NCBI GenBank assembly: GCA_964019165.1
Contig: OZ025268.1
Span: 14,592,359-14,656,358, forward strand
Direction of reading: 5' to 3'
DNA: 64,000 nt
From: Mastigias papua
Lineage: Eukaryota; Cnidaria; Scyphozoa; Rhizostomeae; Mastigiidae
Of this stretch, positions 1-10,530 are shown piece by piece. Positions within the stretch are counted from its first letter, which is position 1, and each line of letters starts with the position of its first letter. Under the pieces are notes generated by a model. The model ran no database searches and was not told the DNA's origin. It saw only the letters and a list, made by a program, of their open reading frames with translations. The translations under genes and the position numbers were made by a program.

Positions 1-226
1 AAAGTGAAACAATCATGTTCTAGATGCCTTGCCATTACTTCAAGTCTGCTAAAAATGCTTCATTGCAAAGTTTTAATCCCAGTCCATAAAGAACTTTCAA
101 ATAAAGTATTTTTAACATGCAGCAAACATTGATTGGTGTTTTGAATGCAAGTGGTATTTCATTGTCATATGCAATAGATTTGAAAGACTGTAAATATGCT
201 AGGCAACTGTGGAAATTCTTTGTTAT
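1..226. other. Non-coding flank, nothing recognised
   Basis: AT-rich sequence upstream of the first LTR. An open frame starting at 117 runs into the LTR and is a chance frame. The last four bases, TTAT at 223-226, form the left copy of the target duplication of the LTR element that follows. Confidence 0.5.
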
Positions 227-650
227 TGTAACATATTGGTGTTCTATGTCTTATATTAATCTGTGTTTTATGTCGTGTCGCTTTACTTTTGATGTTGTGT
301 TTTGGAATGGTGTATTTGTGTTAATTCCTGTTATGTATGTAACTCACTTGTAGTGTCAGTATCACTCTTTCCTGGCGATGTGTTTGTCCCTGTCAACGTG
401 TGTTGTGCTTTGACGTAACGAATGTTGTATAGTGCTTACGATTATATTATGCGTGTTTTAGTATTTGATTCAGTCAGTTATTCAGTTCAGTTCGGTCTTA
501 CGGTTACAAATATAAGCCACATACGAATAGCAGTTTCCTTGCGTTATATCTAACTTAGGCCTAGGCCTATGGCCTAGGCTTGACGGCTTGAAGGCTTAAA
601 GACTAAAGACCAATCACCGGCCACCAGAAGTGAGACCCTTGTACGTTACA
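227..650 (+). repeat. 5' LTR of the miniature element
   Basis: 424 bp, TG...CA ends. It contains a TATAAG stretch near 513, a TGACGTAA motif near 412 and a nested GGCCTA palindromic cluster at about 557-578. It appears identical to 1186-1609. Confidence 0.9.
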
Positions 651-654
651 AATT

Positions 655-667
655 TGGTGACAGGAGT
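655..667 (+). promoter_or_regulatory. Putative primer-binding site
   Basis: TGGTGACAGGAGT lies four bases inside the 5' LTR. It differs at one base from the complement of the 3' end of animal tRNA-Leu (recalled, not searched), so tRNA-Leu priming is inferred. Confidence 0.55.
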
Positions 668-1171
668 AAACTTTGCGCACCTTTTACGCCGTGGTGGAGG
701 ATGTTGTCAGTGTCTAAGGGGAGAATTCAATAGATGAGTACTCTTTCTTACATCAACTTTGACTATTGACTTTTGGTTTTGTTACATAGAAGAATGTTTT
801 ATGGTTGAGATCAAGTGACTTTATCTGATTGTGTTATGTACCTCTTGAGTTGATATGTTACCATCGCTCCTACTGATCGCAACGCCAAGTTCAGAAGATC
901 CATCAAGACGTTTGGTTATTCAGTTACTATGAAGTAGTTTAGAGTTTGCTGGCCATGTGGTGGTTGCAGCTGTGAAGTTACCAAGAAGATTTTATTGGGA
1001 TTTGTTTTTATTTTTTCCAAAGATGCTACCCAACTGGAAGCACTGAGCAGAGTTTTGGCACCTTCTTTTGTTTTCCAGTCAGTCTTCGGACCTTAGCATC
1101 CTTTGAACATTTTATTTTGAATCTTGATTGGACTCAATGAACTTTTCATCGTTGTGAATTACTATTAGTTT

Positions 1172-1185
1172 AAAGGGAGGGATGG
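1172..1185 (+). promoter_or_regulatory. Polypurine tract
   Basis: AAAGGGAGGGATGG abuts the 3' LTR, the position expected for the plus-strand primer of reverse transcription. Confidence 0.75.
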
Positions 1186-1609
1186 TGTAACATATTGGTG
1201 TTCTATGTCTTATATTAATCTGTGTTTTATGTCGTGTCGCTTTACTTTTGATGTTGTGTTTTGGAATGGTGTATTTGTGTTAATTCCTGTTATGTATGTA
1301 ACTCACTTGTAGTGTCAGTATCACTCTTTCCTGGCGATGTGTTTGTCCCTGTCAACGTGTGTTGTGCTTTGACGTAACGAATGTTGTATAGTGCTTACGA
1401 TTATATTATGCGTGTTTTAGTATTTGATTCAGTCAGTTATTCAGTTCAGTTCGGTCTTACGGTTACAAATATAAGCCACATACGAATAGCAGTTTCCTTG
1501 CGTTATATCTAACTTAGGCCTAGGCCTATGGCCTAGGCTTGACGGCTTGAAGGCTTAAAGACTAAAGACCAATCACCGGCCACCAGAAGTGAGACCCTTG
1601 TACGTTACA
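1186..1609 (+). repeat. 3' LTR of the miniature element
   Basis: 424 bp, apparently identical to 227-650. TTAT follows at 1610-1613 and matches the left flank. Confidence 0.9.
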
Positions 1610-1613
1610 TTAT

Positions 1614-2690
1614 TAGAGGTACCATACAACTACATCATTCAACATCCACTCAATAAAATGCAATAATTTAGAAAAAATGCTGAAAAGCAGTTCAGTTTGT
1701 AGTACTGAAAGACTATCTCACTTTATGATATCACAGCTAGAGTATGTAGCAAATTTGATCTCTGTCATTAACCTATATGAACAACCTGTTAGTTATTAAA
1801 TAGACACACATTGTTCTGAAATATGCAGCTGTGAAAATATACTTTAAAACAACTTTCTACAAGACTCTAAAGTAATTTTAAAATCTGAAAGAAACACCTA
1901 ACTGTCACAATGTTGTTCTAGCACTATCTCAAAACTCAAGTCACGGTAATCCTGATATCAGGCACTTCAACTTAGTTAGAGTAATATTCCTCTAAGTTAG
2001 AGGATATCAGTGGCTTCCAATAAATCCAATTTAGTGAAAAATTATTGGTTAGTGAAAAATTTAAGGTTGAGTTATAAGTCATTTGAAAACTTCAATGCCT
2101 GTCTGCACTTCCTTGCTCAGCTAATCCTTGGTACCTTCCACTATTGATTATTTTTGCCTTTAATACTACGTACGTATTCCTTTCTCAACACTCGCTGCAC
2201 TCTTTGTACATTGTTTTTCTATTATCTATTGCCGAGTTCAAACTTATACTTCTTCGTTAAACAGCATAAAAGTGGCAACTTGTTTCCTCTAAACGAGGAA
2301 TATGTTCCATACGATAGATGATTCATTCAGTGCTTGATTAGGATGAATACTACACCGACATGGCTGTCGCCAAAGGCCTACAGTGTTGTGTTCAACGATA
2401 CTTTGCCCGCCAAGCAAGAATTAGGCCTTACTACGCATGCTCACATCATGCACGGCCTTGGCTCCAACAAATGTCTAAAACTTTGAATGCACGTATCCCC
2501 AACAAAAATGTTGGACAATTCTGGCATGATGTTCAGCAACTGATGATGATAGATGAGACGACGACGGCAACAGCAGGGTCGCATCAACAGGTAATCGTGG
2601 TTCTCGACCGTACAACAAATAGAAGGGTGACTCATGGGTCGAAGTATAAGTTCACAACCCGAACTCTATTGATTACTGCTGATATACATG
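1614..2690. other. Non-coding stretch, nothing recognised
   Basis: No gene, repeat array or RNA was recognised. The last few hundred bases may be the decayed 3' end of the minus-strand gypsy copy that follows. The plus-strand frame at 2360-2695 is antisense to that region and shows no family signature. Confidence 0.4.
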
Positions 2691-3274
2691 GATAAACCTT
2701 CAGCGAGGGTACCATTTAACTGCTCAACAAGACCATCAGTTTGCGTATGGTATGCATGGTGTTGGCTTTCCGTGTGTTTATAAGTTTGCAACCTCTTTCA
2801 CAATGGATGACAAAAAATTAGGGCCACAACCGAAAAGTGGTGTGCGAAGGGCATCAAATACGGAAAGAATTTCATCAAAGAGAAGTTGAGCGATACAAGG
2901 TGCTTCTGTGGAAGGAAGAGCAAATATCTCTGGCCAGTTAGTGTAATAGTTGGAAAATACAGCAATATACCGATTTCCATTGTCTGGAACAGGGAATGGT
3001 CCTAAGTTGTCAACAGGAAGGCAATCAAATGCTCCTTCGATTGTGACTGGCAGAAGTTGACCTTTGATTTATTCCGTGGCGTTTTCCTCATGGAATGGTT
3101 AATACATGAGTGACAGCAATGTTCAATGTCCTTATACTTTCCTGGCCAACAGCATCGAAGGCAAACTTTTTCATAAGTCTTCTCTGGGCCAAGGTGCCCA
3201 GCAGTCGGATAATTGAGTAGAGCAACGAGCAATTCATAATGCAACGACGATGGGGTCACTACCTGTGTGCACAA
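2690..3274 (-). pseudogene. Gypsy integrase remnant
   Basis: A 90-codon frame (3002-3274) shows the H2C2 zinc-binding pattern: AGHLGPEKTYEKV followed by WPGKYKDIEHCCHSC. Further along in other frames come the core-like phrases IAVFSNYYTNWPEIFALPST and CGPNFLSS and then a VEQLNGTL segment, equivalent to the NG-E-N region. Frame changes and stops show that it is inactive. Confidence 0.8.
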
Positions 3275-3536
3275 CGATTTAGAACGACGTTTGCCAGGTG
3301 ACCATAAATGACAAAGAATTCCATTTGCGTCAAGGTAGAATCAATCAATCGAGAGTAACAATTCTTGGGTAATCGGGCACACTCACGCATACTCGCAGTA
3401 GGTACAGCACCAATTATATTATGTTAATTTTTTAGATTTGGTATTAGTTAGAGTATGCATACCACAAGGAGTAGGACAGACGAATTTGATTATGAGTGAT
3501 TAAATCTACATTTGAGTGAGAGTTGTGTTCATCAGT

Positions 3537-3737
3537 TCATTCAGCAATAGAGACTGATAACCTTTCGAACTTGCAAGATAGGAGAGGAATCTCCGACAAC
3601 AATGCGTGTGCTGTACTGTTAATTCCCGGCAATTCAGAGGACTCGAGATAGGCTATAATAGCTGCAAGATCGCGATCATTACGTTGCAAATCATACAAAG
3701 TACGTGGTGGAGGACATGCATCACCCAGAACTGCCAC
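3537..3737 (-). pseudogene. Gypsy pol linker before integrase
   Basis: A 66-codon frame contains LQRNDRDLAAIIAYLESSELP, typical of the segment between RNase H and the integrase zinc-binding domain of gypsy pol. It lies directly upstream, on its own strand, of the integrase remnant. Confidence 0.55.
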
Positions 3738-3899
3738 AGGGAAATCAATGAAAGCAAGAAGAACTTGGCATCCATGGGTGCTAGCATATTACTGTTAAAA
3801 TCAACCATTACGGTTTTTGCTACAGGTTGTTGTATTTCCCATTTCTACACCTTGTTCCAAAGCATAATTAGGACTGATGGCATTGACGTTTCATGCTTG

Positions 3900-4490
3900 A
3901 AAACGGGGATTTGGTTTGGATTTAGATGCTAATGAAACAAGCAGGTCAACTTGTCCCTCTAATTCTTTGATACGATGGTCTTGACTTATATTTGCGAGAA
4001 CGTTTGTCAATGAATCATTGGACATCACTGCTTCAGGAAGCCTAGCTAAATGCTTAAGTTTTGCAAATGTTTCTGGTTGATTTAAAATGACATGAGTTTT
4101 GATGTCATCAACTAGGTAGTTAATATAAATGTTACGTATGTCATTATCAGAGATATCTACACGTTGGCACTTTTTGATGAGGGCCTCTGTATAGCATGAG
4201 AGAGGCTGGTCTGGGTGTTGATTTTGGAGTACAATTCTTGATGAAAAATGAACGCAAGGTTCTGCACACCGAAACGATTTTTTAACGCATCATAAAGAGC
4301 ATTGAAATCGTTAGTAATCTCAGGGGGTTACCTGTGTAGACACGCTTAGGTCGGGCTATCCAATAAAAGAGACTATGCACGCAGCTTTTTGCTGTTATTC
4401 CACGTATAAAATTTCGCGTACTGATCAAACTTTCGTAGCCAGTCAGTAACATCTTCGCTAGGCAGACCACTGAAAGAACGATGTTTTAAA
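3900..4490 (-). pseudogene. Gypsy gag fragment
   Basis: The translated minus strand shows a gypsy capsid-like start (GLPSEDVTDWLRKFDQYAKF), then frame-shifted segments with ALYDALKNRFG, IKKCQRVDISDNDIRNIYIN and the phrase LNQPETFAKLKHLA. At least two frameshifts and a stop break it. Family assignment rests on the typical gag wording of gypsy elements and on the integrase downstream. Confidence 0.65.
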
Positions 4491-4846
4491 GAGACCTGCA
4501 TGCCCTTTACCCTCTAATGCTGCAAGTACTGCTGCTGATTTTGCAATTAATTAACTGTTGCTTCTATTTATTCAGACATAGTTCAATGTAATCGAACTTC
4601 AACGATATAAACACAAAACAAAATGAGATGTAAATATGACAACCGTCTAGCAACGAGGGTAGCCAATGCCGCATAGACCAAAGTGTCAAACTGATCAATG
4701 AATACACAGCAGCACGGATACACACAGTATATTCAAAATCCAATTAGCAATCGAGATACTCCCTCTTTGCGAGCAACTCTACAGGCAGCCTTAGGTCAAA
4801 TAATTAAAACTTCAAAACACAAGTTTATAATGACAATTCATCTACG
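4491..4846. other. Spacer between two decayed LTR elements
   Basis: No gene was recognised. It may hold eroded LTR sequence of either neighbour, but no repeat pair could be found. Confidence 0.35.
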
Positions 4847-5250
4847 CAAAAGGAGCAACAGCAACAGGTCACCAGCAAGGTTCCAAGGCTACCAAAGCTT
4901 GAGATGAAACGGTTTGATTGCAATATATGTGAACGGCAGGAATTCTGGGACTGCTTTGAAAGCTCTGTTGATAGCAACCAGAAACTTGCCCATGTTCTAA
5001 AGTTAAATGACTTGAAGGAATTGTTAGATGGTCAAGCGAGAGTAGCAATAGCTGGCCTAGAATTAATATCTGCCAATTATGCTGAAGCTGTGGAACTTTT
5101 TTTGGATATAGATATGGGGAAAAGTCAGTTATACAACGAGCACATACTAATGGGGTGAGGAACATGCTGCCAGTCACACAAGAAGATATTTTGTCACTGA
5201 GAGAGTTCTATGACACTATTGAAATTCATTATAGATGTTTGATATAGCAT
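4847..5250 (+). pseudogene. BEL gag fragment (DUF1759-type)
   Basis: The frame reads through LPKLEMKRFDCN, then EFWDCFESSVDSNQKL, LLDGQARVAIAGLEL and YAEAVELFL, the conserved core of BEL capsid. After a frameshift it continues with LREFYDTIEIHYR, matching the following gag helix. Coding stops near 5250, just before the inserted LINE fragment. Confidence 0.75.
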
Positions 5251-5389
5251 ATAGAAGTACAAGTACATTACTAAGCACAAAATGGGTTTTTAACGCAAAA
5301 CAATATATACTGTATTTCCGACGCACTAAACTACTAAATGTACATGTTCTATTTCAATGACACTGGTGTTAAGATTTTTCTCTCTTCTT

Positions 5390-6525
5390 TGAAAGGCAAA
5401 CCTTAAATAACTTGCCAGATTCCTTAGGTTTCCCATGCTCTGAGTATTCATCAATTTATTAAAACTGATCTGATTTCTAATTTTTAGTATATTGCTTTCT
5501 GATTTCTTCGTAAGCTGGACATGTCAGTACAAAATGTATTTTATCTTCAACTTTCCCCTTGTGACAGTTTCTGCAAATTCTCAAAGGCCTATCTACTCTA
5601 TTTCGGAATCTTCTCCTTTCTACCTCTAGGCTTTGATTTGATATGCGAAAGCAAGCAATTCTTCTTCCATCGCAAAATCTTGACAAATTTGAATATTTTT
5701 CGAGGTTTAATACTGTCTTGAATTCTTTGTAACACTCTAGCTTTGTATATAGGTTTACTGTGCTACACAATTTTCGAAACTGAATGTCCATTATTCGCGT
5801 TTGGAAAATGTGAATGAACTGTTGATCGTTTCCTACCCCTCGTAAAAACCATACATGTCCAAAGTCATTTTCATAAAGAATTAACTTAATTCTAGCAGAC
5901 CAACAATCCACATTCCTATCAACCAACTGTAATTGTAACTTATATGCTTTATATACTAACTGAATCTTCTCCTAGGTTTAAGACCTTAAGCCAAAATTTA
6001 ACAGGTCGTTTAAGGTATGTACATATTACTGGGGGTCTTCCACATTTACCAAAAACAGCACTTGGAATAGAGCATTTACCTACACCCAACACAAATCTGC
6101 AAAAACCAACATTGACCTTTTCAAATGACTCTTTCCTCTCATACCCCCAAATTTCTATCCCATAACACAGTGTTGGTAGTATTCTTTTGTCAAAAATCGT
6201 AAAAGAAGCCTCGAGTGCTAAGCCCTGGAGTCGTGTGACCAATAAATTCACTGGTCTCATTGCTTCCAAACCTTGTAGTGATAATGTCTCAACTCCCTTA
6301 GTCCACACGTTTCTGGAGGACAATAATATTCTCAAATATTTATAGTATGTGACCGTCTTGATCATTTGACCATAGCAGTAGAATATTTCTTTAAATCCAA
6401 GTTTTCCTCCTTTACGACACACCACTAATTTTGTTTTGCTAATATTTACGCTCCATCCCCATTTTCTACAAAACAACTCAAGCACTCTAATTTTCCTTTG
6501 AAGCTCAAGAACTGTGAAGAACCTG
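5390..6525 (-). mobile_element. 5'-truncated non-LTR (LINE) fragment inside the BEL copy
   Basis: Two minus-strand frames (5949-6485 and 5477-5926) give the C-terminal half of a LINE polymerase. First comes the RT tail with CRKWGWSVNISKTKLVV and YYKYLRILLSSRNVW. The LPTLCYGIEIWGYERKE segment follows, and then a C-terminal CRNCHKGKVEDKIHFVLTC zinc-knuckle-like motif. A stop separates the frames. The catalytic palm lies upstream and is absent, as in 5'-truncated insertions. BEL coding resumes right after it, so it inserted into the BEL element. Ends are approximate; no target duplication was identified. Confidence 0.7.
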
Positions 6526-6529
6526 CCAT

Positions 6530-7270
6530 TAAGATAGCAAAGGTTAATTTGATAAGTGTATCTTTAGATCAAAGTAAGGAAGCTGAAGTTTGTAAACTAT
6601 GGGATTTGGAGCCCTAGGAATTCGACCTGAGGATAATGTTCAAGCAAAATTTAATGACAAAATTAGCTTCAATGGAGTAAGGCACTCAATCAGGCTTCCT
6701 TGGAAGGTCACAAACTATGCTAAAAGTGTTATAAGGTTGAAGAGCTTACTAAGCAAGTTGCGCAAAGAGCCTGCGATTTTAAATGAATACGAAGCTATTA
6801 TAAAAGAGCAGCTCAATTTAGGAATCATAGAGAAAGTTATGAGCTTGGAGCCTGAGAAAGAGAAAGTTAATTATTTACCACGCAGACTAAACTGTCTGCA
6901 ATTTTTTCAAATTTTTTCTAAACCCCTTGCTATACAAATTTTTTTCAGATTTATGCTACGTGGAATAGCTATGACATCTGACATAGAGAAAGCCTTCTTG
7001 AACATCGATGTAGATGAGAGAGATCGTGATTGTTCTAAGGTCTTCTTAGCCAGAGGATCCTTAAGACAATGAAACGGCATATGAAATCGATCGTTTCTCT
7101 AGGGGTGTGTTTGGAGTCATTTGTAGCCCATTTCTACTTAATGGCACACTGAGATATCATTTGAATAATTATCAAGAATATGACACAGAATTTGTACAAT
7201 AATTGATTGACAGTTTATTCGTGGACGATCTGCCAGTTTCAGTTGAAGTGTAGAGAATGCATATACATTG
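6530..7270 (+). pseudogene. BEL reverse transcriptase remnant
   Basis: Coding resumes with EAEVCKLWDLE, then after a frameshift GIRPEDNVQAKF, VRHSIRLPWKV and SLLSKLRKEPAILNEYE, the standard start of BEL RT. DIEKAFLNIDVDERDRD, GVFGVICSPFLLNGTL and SLFVDDLP follow, the last being the catalytic DD box. A deletion after YLPRR removes part of the fingers. Several stops are present. Confidence 0.75.
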
Positions 7271-7320
7271 TATGAGAAAGTAAGGGATAGATTAGATCAG
7301 GGTGACCCAAATTAAGGAAA

Positions 7321-8290
7321 TTGGTGACAAATATTAAGAGGTTGACAGCAATGATTCAGTCTAGGGAAGAAAGAGCAAATAAAGGTAAGAAAATGGATCA
7401 AACTAGTGACATAAGTTATGCAAGAACTACATTAGGTTTTAACGGTAAGGCAACATACCATAAGGTATTAGGAATTGATTGGAATTATTTAAAGGATACA
7501 GTCTTCTTTGAATTTGATTCAATTTTAAGGAAGGCAGAGGGTCTTCTGCCTACAAAGCGCAATATTTTGAGTCTCCTAGTCGGTGTTTTTGACCCCTTAG
7601 GAATACTAAGTCCCATGCAAGTGACCATGAAGTTACTTTTCCAGCAACTATGTAGCCAGAACGTAGGTTGGAATGAAGAAATAACAGGTGATTATAAAAA
7701 GATTTGGGATGGGTGGTTAGAAAATCTGAGGTTTGCAGCCTTTGTAGAAGTTAATAGAATGATATTTATGGAAAATAAAGAGAGTAATGGAATCGTTGAA
7801 TGCAGTATGCATGGGATTTGTGACGCAAGCAGAACAGCTTATTGTGCAATGGCGTACGTTGTACACAGATGACGTAAGGGTGTCCTTGTTAACAAGTAAA
7901 CCTAAAATTACACCACGGAATTATATGACAATACCTAGGCTTTAATCAATGGCAGCTAGAATTCTAGCTCAGCTAATGTAGTCTGTAAAAGAAGCTATTG
8001 AATCATATGTAAGGATAAATCGTTATTATTGGTCAGATAGCATGACAGCACTCCAAAAGATACAGAATACGGGTGAGTGAAAGCAATTTGTTAGAACTAG
8101 AGTGAATGAAATTCGAAGTTTGGCAACCAAGGACCAATGGAAAAATTGCCCAAGTGAAAATAACCCAGCAGACTTAGGATCAAGAGGTGTCCTCACAACC
8201 CTATTAAAGACAAGTAAGTTATGGCAGGAAGGATCCCAATTCTTAAGGCAACTTCAATCAGAGTGGCCAAAATTTTCTAGGCTAGAGAAT
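7321..8290 (+). pseudogene. BEL connection / RNase H region remnant
   Basis: A 183-codon frame carries the region after RT (SLLVGVFDPLGILSPMQV, KIWDGWLENL) and GICDASRTAYCAMAYV, the RNase H-like start. Further frames give YYWSDSMTALQKIQ and ENNPADLGSRGV. Stops lie near 7872, 7945 and 8079, so it is not functional. Confidence 0.75.
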
Positions 8291-8689
8291 GAAGAAAGGT
8301 GGGGGCGGAAAGAAAGGTCAGCTCTTTCATAGTATCAGTGAATGAACCACAGGGAATAGGCAATTTAATTGAGCTGATTAATCACAGTAACCTCCTTAAG
8401 CTGCTTAGAGTGACTGCACTTGTTGTTGTGAGATTTGCTAAGAATGGGAGAGCAAAAAGAGGAGGGAGAATAGAACCATTGGGCATTCACAAGAAACGAG
8501 TTACTTGAAGCAGAATCATTGTGGATAAGATTTGCACAAAACACCATAAAACAACAAGACAACTATAAGCAAGTTGTAAATGATTTTAGGTTGATCGAAC
8601 ATGATGAAATTCTTGGATCCCGGGGGAGATTAGGGCAATCAGACCTAGAAGTTGAAACCTTGATACCTATCCTTTTGCCCAAATAACAA

Positions 8690-9445
8690 AAGCTCGTTAG
8701 CAAAAATGCTCATAAATGATTGCCATGGTTATGTACACCACAGCGGAGTTAGAGCTACATTAGCAGAACTTAGGACAAGATCCTGGATAGCAAGGAGAAG
8801 GCAGATAGTTAAGAAAGTGCTGAGCAGATGTGTGATTTGCAAGAAGCAACAAGGTAAGCCCTATGATAGTCCAATAACAGCAGATTTGCCAAATATTAGA
8901 GTAAGACAAGCAGAACCATTTTCTAACGTTGAGCTAAATTTTATGGGCCCACTGTGGATAAAGTCATCCAAGAGTGAGATGGTGAAGTGCTTCATATATC
9001 TATTCACATGTTGCGTCACTAGGGTTGTACACTTAAAACTTGTAGAAGATATGGGAGTACAACCTTCATTAGGTACTTTAAGAGATTCACTGCCAAAAAA
9101 GGGGTGCCAGTATTCGTTGTATCTGATAATGCACACACATTTAAAGGAATCGATCGACACTTGTTGAAATTATACAATCACCCAGAAGTTAAAACAGAAT
9201 TTGAAAGAAAGAAGGTAGAGTGGAGATTTATTTTAGAAAAGGCATCCTATTGGGCAGGGTTTTGCGAAAGACTGGTGGGAAGTACAAAACGATGTTTGAA
9301 GAAGGTGTTAGATAAAGCCAGGCTTTGTTATGATGAAATGAACCCTATGTTTGTAGAAGTAGAATGCACATTGAATGCACGCCCTTTAATATATGCGTAT
9401 AATGATATTGAGCTACTACTTACCATTAAGTTCTTGGTATATTGA
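8690..9445 (+). pseudogene. BEL integrase remnant
   Basis: It has the zinc-binding segment (HHSGVRATLAELRTRSWI ... CVICKK) and core segments. The first catalytic aspartate position reads N (ELNFMGPLW, where intact relatives have DF.GP). The second, in VVSDNAHTF, is kept. The glutamate region reads CERLVGSTKRCLKKVL. A frameshift separates 8706-9167 from 9104-9445. Confidence 0.75.
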
Positions 9446-9690
9446 CCACAAAGCTTGCCCATTACTGGACCCGTTGGAGGAAGGAGTATTTAGTTAATCT
9501 AAAAGAACAGCAGTTGAATAAAAGTAAACCTGCTTGGAAATTTGTGCAACTTGGAGATATTGTTCTTTTTGGTGGCGACGGTCAGAGGCACAACCAGTGG
9601 AAAATGGGAGCTGTGCAGGAGCTTATCCCAGGTAAGGACGAAGAAGTATTGGAGGAAAGGTAAGAGTAGGGAGTAGAGATAAGACATCTG
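9442..9690 (+). pseudogene. BEL C-terminal (DUF5641-type) remnant
   Basis: TKLAHYWTRWRKEYLVNLKE and GDIVLFGGDGQRHNQWKMGA match the small domain after BEL integrase, which the intact copy also carries. A frameshifted tail follows with VWTRPVQKLLPIEV. Confidence 0.7.
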
Positions 9691-9879
9691 TTTGGACTAG
9701 ACCTGTTCAGAAGTTGCTTCCAATTGAGGTCAGAAGTGAAAATGAAGGGAAGATTTCAATGCTGGATGACAATCTGCCTGATCCTGCGTGAAGTGCAATG
9801 CCAGTTGCTCATAGCCCAAAGCGTGCATCTGCCTCGGACGCAAGGTGGAAAGCTAGAGGCATCCTTGACTCCTAGCAGA

Positions 9880-10530
9880 GTCAAGGAGGGGTGTGTGTAG
9901 GGAATTCTTCCTCAGTATCCTCTTCGATGTAAGATATCCCATAATGCTCTTGCTAAATGCACATGATCGCTTCGTTCGTAGTGTTATTTGCTTATTTCTT
10001 CGGCCAGATTACCGTATGAGAAAAAAATCAGTAAAAGATGGAAGTTGTTGTTTTTTCTTGCGCTTTGACTAGAACCAGTGTAAAATTTAAGACAGATAGC
10101 ATGTTCAATGGTACTTACCAACGTTGTGATCAAGATGTCAAAAATCTTCAAGCAGCGTCGTAGACTCTAGGACAACGGTGCTGTTGCAAGGGCGATGACC
10201 CTGATCGCGCTCGCTCACGGGCGTCTTTGCGTCGTGCGTGACGTCTTAAATCGTAAACTCTATTGAAATGTTAGAGTCTCGAGCGGAATGCGGGAGGCCT
10301 CGCAACTATGAAATTGTTATATAAAGGCTCCAAATATGGCTAAATATAGGACAGAGATTGTACTGTGAACTCAGGATATATTTGAAGCTATACAAATATC
10401 AAGCATATCTAATGCTGCCTATGAAACGATATCCTGTCAGTGTACTTCACCATAATTTAGAGTGTAAACTTAGGCCTTTCAGACTATGCTCCTCATCTGG
10501 CTATGTTACCATCACAGCACAAAATGGAGG
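9880..10530 (+). repeat. Probable purine tract and 3' LTR of the decayed BEL element
   Basis: A purine-rich run (AAGGAGGGG) just before TGTGTAGGG at about 9892 marks the likely LTR start, some 100 bp after the end of BEL coding. The right boundary near 10530 is a guess because no matching 5' LTR remains in the window. Confidence 0.4.

Larger units (their letters stand above)
227..1609 (+). mobile_element. Miniature non-coding LTR retrotransposon (TRIM-like)
   Basis: The 1383-bp element has two direct 424-bp terminal repeats that look identical on base-by-base reading. Each begins TGTAAC and ends GTTACA. TTAT flanks both sides (223-226 and 1610-1613), as expected for a 4-bp integrase duplication. 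The 535-bp interior carries a primer-binding site just after the left LTR and a purine tract just before the right one, but no frame of useful length. It therefore has cis signals but no proteins, which is the definition of a TRIM. It must have been mobilised in trans by a full-length relative, probably gypsy-type. Identical LTRs indicate a recent insertion. The alternative is a recent internal-deletion derivative of an ordinary gypsy element; only a search for full-length relatives would separate the two. Confidence 0.85.
2690..4490 (-). mobile_element. Decayed Ty3/gypsy retrotransposon, internally deleted
   Basis: Reading the minus strand from high to low coordinates gives a gag fragment, a short RNase H-to-integrase linker and an integrase, in the normal gypsy order. 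Only about 160 bp separate gag from the linker, so protease, reverse transcriptase and RNase H have been deleted. Stops and frameshifts occur throughout. No LTRs could be paired. It is an old, dead copy. Confidence 0.75.
4847..10530 (+). mobile_element. Decayed BEL/Pao retrotransposon with LINE inserted
   Basis: BEL/Pao modules appear in order on the plus strand: a gag DUF1759-type segment, reverse transcriptase, RNase H, integrase zinc finger and core, the C-terminal DUF5641-type module, a purine tract and a probable 3' LTR. The order and wording parallel the intact BEL element at 57676-63767, though the two are clearly different families. A minus-strand non-LTR fragment (about 5390-6525) replaces most of gag and protease. 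Many frameshifts and stops show an old copy. Confidence 0.8.

Noticed and set aside
117..353. 78-codon plus-strand frame
   Set aside because: It runs from the flank into the 5' LTR, and the LTR part is repeated at 1186 without the start. It is a chance frame.
2360..2695. 111-codon plus-strand frame
   Set aside because: It lies antisense to the eroded end of the minus-strand gypsy copy and shows no domain.
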